Assembly: GCA_028865845.1 (NCBI GenBank)
Contig: JAGWJK010000020.1
Location: 1 to 14,547 of the forward strand
DNA length: 14,547 nt
Direction: 5' to 3'
From: Rhizobiaceae bacterium
GTDB taxonomy: Bacteria; Pseudomonadota; Alphaproteobacteria; Rhizobiales; Rhizobiaceae
Both the position numbers and the translations under genes were made by a program. Positions 1 through 7,936 of the stretch are shown here, piece by piece. Within the stretch, counting starts at the first letter, position 1. Each line of letters opens with the position of its first letter. The notes beneath the pieces were generated by a model, which was not told the origin of the DNA, did no database searches, and saw only the letters and a program-made list of their open reading frames with translations.

Positions 1-529
1 TTCCTACCGGCCGGACCAGTGCACGACGGAAATCGCCAGACGGTTGAACGCCGAGGGTATCAATTTCTACGCGCCGCTCGTGCTGAGTTCCGAACGACTG
101 GCGCAGGAGCTGCGGCAGGAGCCGGTGATCCAGGAGCAGCTTGCAACCATTCCTCACTGCAGCCTTGCGCTCTATTCCGTGGGCGGCATCGAGGCCGACA
201 GTCATCTGGTGAAGTGCGGGGCGTTGACAGCTGAGGAGATGCTGGCGCTTGGCGAGCAGGGCGCCGTCGGCGTCATCGCCGGTCAGGTCATCGATCGGGA
301 AGGGCAGCTGATGGACTGCGCCCATAACCGCCGCTGCATTTCGGCTGACCTCGACTCCATCCGCGCCATTCCGAAGCGGATGATGGTGGTACAGGAAGAC
401 GAGAAGCTTGAGGCGCTCATTGCCGCCATCAAGGGTGGATTTGCCTCGCATCTCATCATCACCGCCTCGATGGCCCGGCGATTGCTGGAGCGTTGGGGCG
501 TGGGGGCTGCGACCAATACGGTCGCATAA
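1..529 (+). CDS. SorC-family sugar-binding transcriptional regulator, C-terminal part (5' end outside window)
   Basis: The frame is open from base 2 and ends at TAA 527-529, giving about 175 residues. They match the effector-binding domain of SorC/DeoR-type regulators (as in SorC, CggR and Bacillus DeoR), which bind phosphorylated sugars. Visible landmarks are the GALTAEEMLALGEQGAVGVI stretch, followed by AGQVIDREGQ and a C-terminal KGGFASHLIITASMARRLL segment, in the usual family order. The N-terminal helix-turn-helix lies upstream of the window, so DNA binding cannot be checked. The next gene follows after 68 bases on the same strand with no obvious terminator, so the two are probably cotranscribed. 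By location it is the natural candidate to act at the inverted repeat 6513-6537, with a sugar phosphate of the pathway as ligand. The family call is fairly firm. The target and ligand are inferred. Confidence 0.82.
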   Translation, partial: SYRPDQCTTEIARRLNAEGINFYAPLVLSSERLAQELRQEPVIQEQLATIPHCSLALYSVGGIEADSHLVKCGALTAEEMLALGEQGAVGVIAGQVIDREGQLMDCAHNRRCISADLDSIRAIPKRMMVVQEDEKLEALIAAIKGGFASHLIITASMARRLLERWGVGAATNTVA

Positions 530-583
530 GTTTCAGCACATGTCGGGCAAGGCGGGTGCGGAGGCGCTGGTCTTGCCATGAAT

Positions 584-592
584 GGAGGGAGG
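584..592 (+). promoter_or_regulatory. Ribosome binding site fixing a TTG start
   Basis: GGAGGGAGG lies 5 bases before TTG 598. It decides the start of the aldolase/dehydrogenase, because no suitable in-frame ATG stands near it; the ATG at 579-581 is in another frame. Confidence 0.7.
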
Positions 593-597
593 ACATC

Positions 598-2652
598 TTG
601 GAAAATCTTTGGCGCGACAGCGATGCGGAAGCAATGGTCGAAGCCTATGCCAAAAAGGGCGTCAATCGCGACCTGGCGCTTCGAACCTATACGACACGGC
701 TGCTTGGGGGCGAGCCGCGCCTGGTGCTTCACGGCGGCGGCAATACCTCGGTAAAGACGTCGGTTACGGATCTGATCGGCGACACCTGGGATGTCCTCTG
801 CGTCAAGGGCAGCGGCTGGGACATGGGCACGATCGAGCCCGCGGGACTGCCCGCCGTCAAGATCGCGCCGCTTCTCAAGGCTCGCCATTTGGAGACATTG
901 TCGGACGAGGACATGGTGACGCTGCAGCGTGCCAATCTCATCGACCCCGCCTCGCCAAACCCGTCCGTGGAAGCCTTGCTGCACGCCTTCCTGCCGCACA
1001 AATTTGTCGACCATACCCATTCGACCGCGATCCTTGCCATTGCCGACCAAGCGCGAAGCAAGGAGATGAGCGCCGCCGTCTTCGGCACGAAAATGGGCTT
1101 CGTACCCTATATCATGCCGGGCTTTGCGCTCGCGAAAGCAGCAGCGGAGGTATTCGATCGCGATCCAAGCGTCGATGGCCTCATCCTCGACAAGCACGGC
1201 ATCTTCACCTTCGGCGATACGGCGAAGGAAGCTTATGACCGCATGATCCACTATGTAACGCTTGCCGAGGCTCACGTTCGCGTGCAAGGCAGGAACCCAT
1301 TTACGCCGGCGAGGCTTCCGGAAAAGCTCGCATCCTCAGGAGATATTGCCGCGATGCTGCGCGGCGCCGTTGCGGTCGCGCGCGGCGAAGGCCGGTATGA
1401 TCGCATGGTCAGCGAGTTTCGCACCTCGCCGGCGATCCTCGCATTCGTCAATGCGGCCGAGGTGCAGGACATGGCCGCCCGCGGCGTCTCGACGCCGGAT
1501 CTCTCCATTCGCATCAAGACCGGTCCGATGGTGCTGCCGGCGCCGGATGCCGACAAGATCAGAGAGTTCCGCGCCGTCATCGACGATCATGTCGCGGCTT
1601 TCGTTACGAACTACACAGAATATTTCCGCGCCAACGATGCCCGCGACGACGTCAAGCGCATCATGCTTGACCCGATGCCGCGGCTGACGCTGGTTCCGGG
1701 CGTCGGCATGTTCGGCCACGGCCGCACGCTGAAGGATGCCAAAATCGCCGCCGATGTCGGCGAGATGTGGATCGAGGCCGCACGCGACGCCGAGTCTATC
1801 GGACGTTTCGAGCCGGTGAGCCGGCCCGATCTCTTCGATCTCGAATACTGGTCGCTGGAGCAGGCAAAGCTTGCCGGCGCCAAGCCGAAGCCGCTGACGG
1901 GGATGGTGGCATTCGTGACCGGTGGTGCCGGTGCGATCGGCGCGGCAACGGCAAAGCTCTTTGCGCGTGAGGGCGCGCATGTCGTCGTTGCGGATCTCGA
2001 CGCCGGCAAGGCAGCGGAGGTCGCCAAGGCAGCCGGCAACCAATCGATCGGCGTCGGTTGCGACGTCACCGATGCCGCTTCCGTCCGTGCCGCCTTCGAC
2101 AAGGCCGTTTCAACCTATGGCGGCGTCGATATCATCGTCTCGAACGCCGGTGCGGCCTGGGAGGGCGCGATCGCCACGCTCGATGACAACCTGCTACGCA
2201 AGAGCTTCGAGCTGAATTTCTTCTCGCATCAATTGGTCGCCCAGAACGCAGTCCGGATCATGAAGCAGCAGGGAACGGGCGGCGTCCTGCTCTTCAATGC
2301 CAGCAAGCAGGCGGTCAATCCCGGTGCGAAATTCGGTGCCTACGGACTTCCCAAGGCCGCAACGCTTTTCCTGTCGCGGCAATATGCGCTGGAACATGGT
2401 GCCGATGGCATCCGCTCGAATGCGGTCAATGCCGACCGTATCCGCTCTGGCCTGCTGAACGACGAGATGATCGCCAGCCGCGCTGCGGCACGTGGTCTTT
2501 CGGTGAAGGACTACATGGGCGGCAATCTGCTTGGCCAGGAAGTCACCGCCGAGGATGTGGCACAGGCTTTCCTGCATCATGCGCTGGCGGAACGGACGAC
2601 GGCTGACGTCACCACCGTCGACGGCGGAAATATTGCAGCCGCGCTGCGCTGA
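598..2652 (+). CDS. Bifunctional class II aldolase / short-chain dehydrogenase (RhaD-like fusion)
   Basis: Protein of 684 residues, the usual size of rhizobial RhaD-type fusions, which split L-rhamnulose 1-phosphate into DHAP and lactaldehyde and then oxidise the aldehyde. The class II aldolase domain fills roughly residues 30-260: phosphate-binding HGGGNTS (45-51), candidate catalytic Glu125 in SVEALLHAFLP, and metal ligands His139, His141 (DHTHS) and His200 (DKHGIF). A linker leads to an SDR domain at about 435-684, with TGGAGAIG at the nucleotide fold, Asp466 after the second strand (suggesting NAD), NAG, and a catalytic Ser569-x12-Tyr582-x3-Lys586 set. Both active sites look intact. The TTG start follows a strong GGAGGGAGG. 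No rhamnose kinase or isomerase is nearby. With MtnK and MtnA in the locus, the likely substrate is a 5-substituted ribulose 1-phosphate, yielding DHAP plus (methylthio)acetaldehyde that the SDR reduces or oxidises. A true rhamnulose-1-phosphate aldolase remains possible. Confidence 0.88.
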   Translation: MENLWRDSDAEAMVEAYAKKGVNRDLALRTYTTRLLGGEPRLVLHGGGNTSVKTSVTDLIGDTWDVLCVKGSGWDMGTIEPAGLPAVKIAPLLKARHLETLSDEDMVTLQRANLIDPASPNPSVEALLHAFLPHKFVDHTHSTAILAIADQARSKEMSAAVFGTKMGFVPYIMPGFALAKAAAEVFDRDPSVDGLILDKHGIFTFGDTAKEAYDRMIHYVTLAEAHVRVQGRNPFTPARLPEKLASSGDIAAMLRGAVAVARGEGRYDRMVSEFRTSPAILAFVNAAEVQDMAARGVSTPDLSIRIKTGPMVLPAPDADKIREFRAVIDDHVAAFVTNYTEYFRANDARDDVKRIMLDPMPRLTLVPGVGMFGHGRTLKDAKIAADVGEMWIEAARDAESIGRFEPVSRPDLFDLEYWSLEQAKLAGAKPKPLTGMVAFVTGGAGAIGAATAKLFAREGAHVVVADLDAGKAAEVAKAAGNQSIGVGCDVTDAASVRAAFDKAVSTYGGVDIIVSNAGAAWEGAIATLDDNLLRKSFELNFFSHQLVAQNAVRIMKQQGTGGVLLFNASKQAVNPGAKFGAYGLPKAATLFLSRQYALEHGADGIRSNAVNADRIRSGLLNDEMIASRAAARGLSVKDYMGGNLLGQEVTAEDVAQAFLHHALAERTTADVTTVDGGNIAAALR

Positions 2653-2671
2653 TTTCAGCTGATTGCGGCTC

Positions 2672-2694
2672 GCCTCCCGCCTTGTGCGGGAGGC
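2672..2694 (+). terminator. Hairpin after the aldolase gene
   Basis: GCCTCCCGC (2672-2680), a 5-base loop and GCGGGAGGC (2686-2694) form a perfect 9-bp GC-rich stem 20 bases after the aldolase stop. The following bases (GTTCCTATT) are only weakly T-rich, so it may be an imperfect intrinsic terminator or a 3'-protecting hairpin. Confidence 0.5.
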
Positions 2695-2733
2695 GTTCCT
2701 ATTGCCTGACGCACCGACATCAACAAGCAACGG

Positions 2734-2758
2734 AAAAAGGCGGCCCGAAGGCCGCCTT
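2734..2758 (-). terminator. Rho-independent terminator of the ABC importer operon (UUCG loop)
   Basis: Read on the - strand, AAGGCGGCC-TTCG-GGCCGCCTT is followed directly by more T. This is a perfect 9-bp stem capped by a stable C(UUCG)G tetraloop with a T run, 25 bases downstream of the binding-protein stop. It is a textbook intrinsic terminator and separates the importer from the convergent aldolase gene. Confidence 0.88.
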
Positions 2759-2783
2759 AAAATTTGTCCGGTAGAGCCGGATA

Positions 2784-3836
2784 TTACTTCTTGCTCGGCA
2801 GCGGCATCCAGGCCGGCACGGCGACATCGGCATGAGCGAACTGCGGCAGCTTGGCGCCGAGCTCTTCCATGTTCTTGATGTCGGCATCCTTCAGCGCCTG
2901 CTGCGTGATCAGGGTCGGCGGCACGATAACGTTGTGGCCCGGATCCTGGCCGGCGAGCAGCATGGCAAGCGCGCGCACGGAGACCTGGCCGACGACGGCG
3001 GGGTTCGTTGCGGCTGTCGCGGCCCACGCGCTGTCGGGTTCGCGCATCGCGGCGATATCCGAGGTCGAGATATCGGCCGAGTAGATCTTCACGCTCGTCG
3101 AAAGCCCTGCCTCATCGACGGCAATCTTCACGCCCTTGGCGAATTCGTCGTAAGGCGCGAACATCACCTTGATGTCGGGATTGGCCGACAGCACCGAGCG
3201 TGCCTGGTTGGCAACCGAATTGGCGATCGGATTGTCCATCGTGCCGAACATGGCGGCCTCATGGATGCCCGAATACTTCTTCTTGAATTCCTTCCAGGTT
3301 TCGTCGCGGCGATCGAGCGGGGCGATGCCGGCGACATAGACGTAGCCGGCCTTCCAGCTTTCACCATTGTCCTTGATGGCCTGCTCGAGCGCCAGGCGCG
3401 CAAGATCGCGATCCGACTGTTCGATCTGCGGGATCTTCGGGTTCTCGACGTTGACGTCGAAGGCGACAACCTTGATGCCGGCGTCGACTGCACGCTGGGC
3501 CGCGTCCTTCATCGATTCCGTGAGGCCGTGCTGGATGATGATGCCGTCAACCTTCAGTGCAATTGCCTGATCGACCATGTCGGCCTGCACGGCCGCGTCC
3601 TGACGGCTGTCGAAGACGCGAAGATCGACGCCGAGAGCCTTGGCCTGGGCTTCGACGCCAGAGAGATAGGATTGGAAGAAGTCTCCAGTCGAAAGGTAAC
3701 GCACAAGTGCGATCTTCACCTTGCCGGGGTTGTCGAATGGCTTGGGCATGTCTGCGGCAAAGGCTGCGCTGGAAAAGGCAGTTGCCCCCATGAGGCCGAT
3801 CGCCAGCTTGCCGAGTGTTCTGCGGGTAATATTCAT
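2784..3836 (-). CDS. Periplasmic sugar-binding protein of an ABC importer (RbsB-like)
   Basis: Protein of 350 residues with an N-terminal export signal: TRRTLGK (a twin-arginine-like motif), a hydrophobic stretch and an AFA-AD cleavage site after residue 27. The mature part follows the ribose/simple-sugar binding fold (Peripla_BP_4 type). It opens with KIALVRYLSTGDFFQSYLSG, then AKALGVDLRVFDSRQD, DQAIALKVDGIIIQHG and a second lobe containing VMFAPYDEFAKGVKIAVDEA. The start is the ATG at 3836, set by GGAGGAG just upstream; the in-frame ATG five codons earlier lies before that site. It is the last of three importer genes, 60 bases after the permease. It should deliver the pathway's substrate, probably a ribose-like sugar such as 5-methylthioribose or 5-deoxyribose. 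The ligand cannot be read from sequence. Confidence 0.9.
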   Translation of the reverse strand: MNITRRTLGKLAIGLMGATAFSSAAFAADMPKPFDNPGKVKIALVRYLSTGDFFQSYLSGVEAQAKALGVDLRVFDSRQDAAVQADMVDQAIALKVDGIIIQHGLTESMKDAAQRAVDAGIKVVAFDVNVENPKIPQIEQSDRDLARLALEQAIKDNGESWKAGYVYVAGIAPLDRRDETWKEFKKKYSGIHEAAMFGTMDNPIANSVANQARSVLSANPDIKVMFAPYDEFAKGVKIAVDEAGLSTSVKIYSADISTSDIAAMREPDSAWAATAATNPAVVGQVSVRALAMLLAGQDPGHNVIVPPTLITQQALKDADIKNMEELGAKLPQFAHADVAVPAWMPLPSKK

Positions 3837-3896
3837 TTCTGTCTCCTCCACAATAGACTTTGTTGCTTATGCGTATGCGCGAAGGGCCTCCCAGCC

Positions 3897-4961
3897 CTAT
3901 CGTTTGCCTCTCCCCGAAAGAGCAAAGGTAAAGACCAGCGCGATGACCAGCACCGCTCCCTTGACGAAATCCTGGGTGTAATAAGGCGCGTTCATCATCG
4001 TCAGGCCCTGCAGCAGGACGCCGACGAACAGTGCGCCGATCGCGGTGCCGAAGGCATTCGGCTTGGCGACACCGAGCACGGCGAAACCGATCAGTGCCGC
4101 AGCGACCGCATCCAGCAGAAGATTGTTTCCGGAGGCGATGTCACCGCGGCCAAGGCGCGCGGCAAGCAGGATGCCGCCGATCGAAGCGAAGACGCCAGAG
4201 ATGACGTAGGCAAAGATCTTGTAGCCGTTGACCGGCGCACCGGCGAGCTGCGCTGCGCGCTCGTTCGAACCCACGGCATACATCATCCGGCCGAAGCGCG
4301 TATATTCCAGAAAGAACCAGATGAGCACGGCAAGCGCGATCAGCACGACCACCGAGACCGGCAGCAGGTTGGGCAATATGAAATCGAAGCGATGACGTCC
4401 GAGCGCCAGGAAGGCGGGACTGAAAGTGCCGTCCGCCGTGCTGCCATCCGGCATGCTCATGCCGGTCGCGATCGAGCGGCCTTCGGTCGGAATGCGCTGC
4501 AGGCCGACGAGCAGGAACATCATGCCGAGCGTCGCCAGCAGGTCCGGCACGCGCATGTAAACGACGAGAAAGCCGTTGATGAGCCCGATGACGATGCCGA
4601 TCAGCAGGCAGACGGCAATGGCGGTCAGGCCGTCGCCATTCATGATGACCATGATGTAGGACGAGGCCATCATCGCGGTCGTTGCGACCGAGCCGATCGA
4701 AAGATCGAAGCCCCCGACGACCATCGTCGCCGTCACGCCGAGCGCCAGGATGCCGGTGATCGAAACCGACTGCAGAATGAAGACGGCGCTTTGTGGCGAG
4801 GCAAAGCCGCTGGTGACGATCGAAAAATAGATGAGCATGCCGACGAGCAGCAGCAGAAAGCCGTAGCGGATCGCCAGATCGCGCATGCTTAAGCCCGCTG
4901 CCGGCGGCGGAACGAGTTTTGCCGGGGGTGCTGCAGCGATCGGAGTGTCGTGATCAGTCAT
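3897..4961 (-). CDS. Sugar ABC transporter permease (RbsC-like)
   Basis: Protein of 354 residues, typical for BPD_transp_2 permeases of the ribose/xylose type. A polar, proline- and alanine-rich tail of about 30 residues precedes a run of hydrophobic helices covering the rest of the protein. Family marks include GGFDLSIGSVATT in an early membrane segment and the cytoplasmic coupling-loop sequence GSNERAAQLAGAPV that contacts the ATPase. The ATG directly abuts the TGA of the ATPase gene (no spacer), so the two are translationally linked. Only one permease gene is present, so the channel is presumably a homodimer, as in RbsC systems. The family is clear and the substrate is inferred from context. 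Confidence 0.93.
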   Translation of the reverse strand: MTDHDTPIAAAPPAKLVPPPAAGLSMRDLAIRYGFLLLLVGMLIYFSIVTSGFASPQSAVFILQSVSITGILALGVTATMVVGGFDLSIGSVATTAMMASSYIMVIMNGDGLTAIAVCLLIGIVIGLINGFLVVYMRVPDLLATLGMMFLLVGLQRIPTEGRSIATGMSMPDGSTADGTFSPAFLALGRHRFDFILPNLLPVSVVVLIALAVLIWFFLEYTRFGRMMYAVGSNERAAQLAGAPVNGYKIFAYVISGVFASIGGILLAARLGRGDIASGNNLLLDAVAAALIGFAVLGVAKPNAFGTAIGALFVGVLLQGLTMMNAPYYTQDFVKGAVLVIALVFTFALSGRGKR

Positions 4962-6473
4962 TCAATTCACCATTCCATGCTGACCGGCGATTTCGGCCAG
5001 AAGCTTGTTCACATCGATGCCGGCATTGCGGTGTTCGCCCACGAGCGTCTGTTCCGACATCACCAGGATCCGGTCGGCGATTTCGAAAGCCTCGTCGAGC
5101 TCGGTAAGGAAGACCACGGTTGCCCGTCCTTTCGCCGAGGCACGAAGCTTGCTCGCGATATCGCGGCGCGCGGCGATATCGACGCCCTGGAAAGGCTCGT
5201 CGAGCACCATTAGCCGGCATGGCTGGCTGAGCCAACGCGCGACCATGACCTTCTGCAGATTGCCGCCGGACAGCGTGTTCATCTCGTCGCGCTCGGAGCG
5301 GCAGACGATGCCAAGCGCGGAAATCTGCCGCCTTGCTTCGCCACGCTCCTCACTGCGGCTTGAAACGCCGCCAAGATGGGCGAGCTGCCTCAGGAACGGC
5401 AGGCTGATGTTCTCATAGATATTGAAATCGGGGACGATGCCGCTTTCGGCGCGATCCTTGGCAACGAGGAACACCCCGGCGGCAATCGCCTGCCGTGGCG
5501 TGCGCGGCTGATACGGCTGCCCGTCGAGCGACATGCCGCCCGCCACCGGCTGTCTTGCACCGAACAGCGTTTCGGCAAGCGCAGTCTTACCAACGCCGAC
5601 GAGGCCGGTGACGGCGACTACCTCGCCCTCACACAAGGAAAAAGAAAAGGGCCGCGAGCCGGAGCCGAGCTGAAGATTTTCCGCCGTCAAGATCGCGCGT
5701 CCGCCATCCTGAACGACAATGCCGCCGTGGCTGGTGGTCTTGCCCAGCATGGCGTTGACCGCACCTTCATAATCGAGTTCCGGGCCTGTGAAAGTGCCGG
5801 TGATGCGGCCATCGCGCAGGCTGACGATACTGTCGGCCAGGCGGCGGATATCGGACATGCGGTGCGAGATGTAGAGAATGGCGACCCCGCGGCTGCGCAG
5901 GCGGTCGACGAGTTGGAACAGCCGGTCCGCTTCGGCGCTCGACAGAGACGAGGTCGGTTCGTCGAGGATGAGCACTTTCGGCTCATGCGCCATGGCCCGA
6001 GCAATCGCCACCATCTGCCGATCGGCGAGCGACAAATCGGCAATGCTGGCGTTTAAATCGATGGAAAGGCCCATCCGATCGGCAACGGCCTTCGCCTCGC
6101 GCCGGACGCGTCGCGGGTTGAAGAACCAGCGCGCCGAGCGGCCATTCAGGCGATCGAGCGTCAGGTTGGTGGCGACATCGAGATCGGCGACCACGCCGTC
6201 ATTGATGTTCTGATGAACCGTGACCACGCCAGAGCGAATGGCTTCGGCCGGTGATGAGGGGAGGAAGTCCTTGCCAGCCAGCGTGATGCGGCCGGCGTCG
6301 CGCGTGTAGACACCGCTGACGATGCGCACCAGCGTCGACTTGCCCGCGCCGTTAGCCCCCATCAAGGCGGTGACAGAGCCGGCACGAAGCGCCAGATCGA
6401 CCCCGCCCAAGACCTGGATACGACCAAAAGATTTCCGCAATCCTTCGATGCGGAACACCGGTTCTTCGCTCAT
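4962..6473 (-). CDS. Sugar ABC transporter ATP-binding protein, tandem domains (RbsA-like)
   Basis: Protein of 503 residues with two nucleotide-binding domains, as usual for carbohydrate-type (CUT2) importers. First domain: Walker A GANGAGKST near residues 39-47, a divergent signature LSLADRQ near 147-153, and Walker B LILDEPTSSLS near 168-178. Second domain: a shortened P-loop GLVGVGKT near 290-297, signature LSGGNLQ near 401-407, and Walker B LMVLDEPFQGVD. This asymmetry, with one degenerate half, is normal in RbsA/MglA. The start at 6473 was chosen because GGGAGG stands 6 bases before it; an ATG two codons earlier would sit directly on that site. It is the first gene of the importer operon and runs divergently from mtnK across a shared control region. 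Confidence 0.93.
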   Translation of the reverse strand: MSEEPVFRIEGLRKSFGRIQVLGGVDLALRAGSVTALMGANGAGKSTLVRIVSGVYTRDAGRITLAGKDFLPSSPAEAIRSGVVTVHQNINDGVVADLDVATNLTLDRLNGRSARWFFNPRRVRREAKAVADRMGLSIDLNASIADLSLADRQMVAIARAMAHEPKVLILDEPTSSLSSAEADRLFQLVDRLRSRGVAILYISHRMSDIRRLADSIVSLRDGRITGTFTGPELDYEGAVNAMLGKTTSHGGIVVQDGGRAILTAENLQLGSGSRPFSFSLCEGEVVAVTGLVGVGKTALAETLFGARQPVAGGMSLDGQPYQPRTPRQAIAAGVFLVAKDRAESGIVPDFNIYENISLPFLRQLAHLGGVSSRSEERGEARRQISALGIVCRSERDEMNTLSGGNLQKVMVARWLSQPCRLMVLDEPFQGVDIAARRDIASKLRASAKGRATVVFLTELDEAFEIADRILVMSEQTLVGEHRNAGIDVNKLLAEIAGQHGMVN

Positions 6474-6492
6474 CTCCATCCTCCCGAACATG

Positions 6493-6522
6493 ATGCTAGG
6501 ATGACAGATCATCAAATGTCAA
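6493..6522 (-). promoter_or_regulatory. Putative promoter of the ABC importer operon
   Basis: On the - strand TTGACA (6522-6517) and TAGCAT (6498-6493) are 18 bases apart. The perfect -35 hexamer lies inside the left arm of the inverted repeat. The predicted start, near 6486, gives a very short leader that just includes the GGGAGG of the ATPase gene. Confidence 0.45.
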
Positions 6523-6537
6523 GTGCGTTGACATTTG
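6513..6537. promoter_or_regulatory. Operator: perfect 10-bp inverted repeat in the divergent control region
   Basis: CAAATGTCAA (6513-6522) and TTGACATTTG (6528-6537) are exact reverse complements separated by GTGCG. The element lies between the divergent importer and mtnK operons, and each arm contains a TTGACA hexamer facing outward. A bound protein would block both promoters at once. Partial outlying half-sites ATGACA (6501-6506) and TGTCAT (6561-6566) could help a tetrameric regulator. The SorC-type protein encoded at the start of the window is the obvious candidate binder, which is inference. Confidence 0.75.
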
Positions 6538-6556
6538 CCAAAGTTGTCCATATCAG
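6528..6556 (+). promoter_or_regulatory. Putative promoter of the mtnK operon
   Basis: TTGACA (6528-6533), a 17-base spacer and TATCAG (6551-6556) make a good sigma-70-like match. The -35 hexamer is part of the right arm of the inverted repeat. Transcription would start near 6563 and leave a leader of about 100 bases before mtnK. Confidence 0.55.
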
Positions 6557-6585
6557 ATGGTGTCATGATCGTCGATCGAGGGGTC

Positions 6586-6616
6586 GTCGGCTTGCCTAAG
6601 AGGAGGGCAAACCGAC
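6586..6616 (+). other. Leader RNA hairpin upstream of mtnK
   Basis: GTCGG (6586-6590) pairs with CCGAC (6612-6616), and TTGCC (6592-6596) pairs with GGCAA (6606-6610), with one C/A mismatch between the two blocks. The nine-base loop carries a purine-rich AGAGGAG. It lies inside the predicted mtnK leader. I do not recognise it as a known riboswitch, and it has no T run to make it an intrinsic terminator. Confidence 0.35.
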
Positions 6617-6664
6617 TGCGAGGATTGGAAACGAAGCCGCGCCGACGCGATCTGGGAGGAAAAA

Positions 6665-7936
6665 ATGACGGATGCGAAACCGTTCGTGGCGCTTTGCCCC
6701 GAAACGTTGCCGATGCGGCTTGGCGCCTTGCCGGTGCTGAAGGAAAAGCTCGGAACCAACACCAGTTGCTGGCGCGTGAAAGAAGTCGGCGACGGCAATC
6801 TCAACCTGGTCTTCATCGTCGAAGGCGAACAGGGAAAAGCCATCGTCAAGCAGGCTCTGCCTTACGTGCGCCTGGTCGGCGAAAGCTGGCCGCTGCCGCT
6901 GAAGCGGTCGTTCTTCGAGTACCACGCGCTGATGCGGCAGGCGGAACGCGATCCCGGCATGGTGCCGAAGATTTTCCATTTCGATGCCGATCAGGCAATC
7001 ATCGTCATGGAATTCCTGTCGCCGCACATTATTCTGCGGCGCGCCCTGATCGAAGGCCAACAACTGCCGAAGATCGGCCGGGACCTTGGCTTGTTTGTCG
7101 CCCGCACGCTTTTTCGCGGTTCCGATCTCGCCATGCCCGCACGCAAGCGGAAGGAAGATCTGGCTTTGTTTTCCGACAATGTCGAACTGTGCGACATTAC
7201 GGAAAACCTCGTCTTTTCGGACCCCTATTTCGAAGCGACGCTCAACAGGCATACATCGCCGCAGCTCGACGGCATCGTCGCTGAGCTCCGCTCTGACCGG
7301 GACCTGAAGGTCGAGGCACAGAAACTCAAGCACCTGTTCGCCGCCAAGGCCGAGACCTTGTTGCACGGCGATCTGCATACCGGCTCCGTCATGGTGACGC
7401 CGGACGAGACACGCGTCATCGATCCCGAATTCGCCTTCTACGGCCCAATTGCCTTTGACGTCGGCATGATGATCGCCAATTTCTGGATGAGCTATTTCTC
7501 GCAGGCCGGTCACGAGACAAATGGCGATCGCGAGGGCATGCGCAGCTATCTGCTCGGCGTCGTCGAGGAGATATGGATGACCTTCCGCGCCGAATTCTCC
7601 AACCTCTGGCGCAGCGAACGCAACGGCATGCTCTATCAACGGTCGCTGTTCGAAGATCGTGGCGACACACTCGGCGCCGAGCAGGCGCTCGACCATGTCC
7701 TGCACGAAATCTGGACTGATATGCTGGGCTTTGCCGGTGTTGAAATCCACCGCCGCATCCTAGGCCTTGCCCACAACGCCGATTTCGAAGCGATTGCCGA
7801 TGAAAACGTACGCGCCCGTTGCGAGACGAAGGCGCTCAAGCTCGGCCGTCACCTCGCGGTCAATCGCCGCCATATCCACAGCCTCGCAGAGATCAATTCC
7901 CTGGCCGAACGGCTCGAGAAGGAGACTGTCATTTGA
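6665..7936 (+). CDS. mtnK: S-methyl-5-thioribose kinase
   Basis: Protein of 423 residues, slightly longer than the roughly 400 typical of MtnK. It belongs to the aminoglycoside-phosphotransferase-like kinase fold and phosphorylates C1 of 5-methylthioribose with ATP; relatives also accept 5-deoxyribose. Visible marks are [11 protein letters not shown] at the glycine-rich N-lobe loop (about residues 40-50), the basic [11 protein letters not shown] strand, the catalytic loop HGDLHTGS at 234-241 with Asp236, and the metal-binding [16 protein letters not shown] from about 252. HGDLHTGS with DPEFAFYGP is diagnostic for MtnK among these kinases. The start ATG follows GGGAGG at 6654-6659. It is the first gene of a five-gene operon and overlaps the start of mtnA by four bases. 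Confidence 0.94.
   Translation: MTDAKPFVALCPETLPMRLGALPVLKEKLGTNTSCWRVKEVGDGNLNLVFIVEGEQGKAIVKQALPYVRLVGESWPLPLKRSFFEYHALMRQAERDPGMVPKIFHFDADQAIIVMEFLSPHIILRRALIEGQQLPKIGRDLGLFVARTLFRGSDLAMPARKRKEDLALFSDNVELCDITENLVFSDPYFEATLNRHTSPQLDGIVAELRSDRDLKVEAQKLKHLFAAKAETLLHGDLHTGSVMVTPDETRVIDPEFAFYGPIAFDVGMMIANFWMSYFSQAGHETNGDREGMRSYLLGVVEEIWMTFRAEFSNLWRSERNGMLYQRSLFEDRGDTLGAEQALDHVLHEIWTDMLGFAGVEIHRRILGLAHNADFEAIADENVRARCETKALKLGRHLAVNRRHIHSLAEINSLAERLEKETVI
7919..7924 (+). promoter_or_regulatory. Ribosome binding site fixing the mtnA TTG start
   Basis: AAGGAG ends 8 bases before TTG 7933. That TTG overlaps the mtnK stop in the sequence TTGA, a typical coupling arrangement, so it is preferred to the in-frame ATG at 7819 inside mtnK. 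Confidence 0.65.

Noticed and set aside
283..1287. Open frame of 334 codons on the - strand over the regulator and aldolase genes
   Set aside because: Antisense to two recognised coding regions, with a low-complexity composition and no family pattern.
2832..4892. Open frame of 686 codons on the + strand across the importer genes
   Set aside because: It lies antisense to the well-supported binding-protein and permease genes. Its product is rich in Arg, His, Asp and Gly with no domain pattern, as expected for the mirror of high-GC coding DNA.
6563..6664. A SAM-type riboswitch in the mtnK leader
   Set aside because: The conserved core sequences and pseudoknot layout of the SAM-II class common in this group could not be found by eye.
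6565..7284. Upstream open frame starting at ATG 6565 and running into mtnK in another frame
   Set aside because: The ATG would sit at the very 5' end of the transcript without a ribosome site, and the product is Arg-rich and featureless.
6596..7750. Open frame of 384 codons on the - strand over mtnK
   Set aside because: Antisense shadow of mtnK, which has clear kinase motifs. No ribosome site or recognisable domain.
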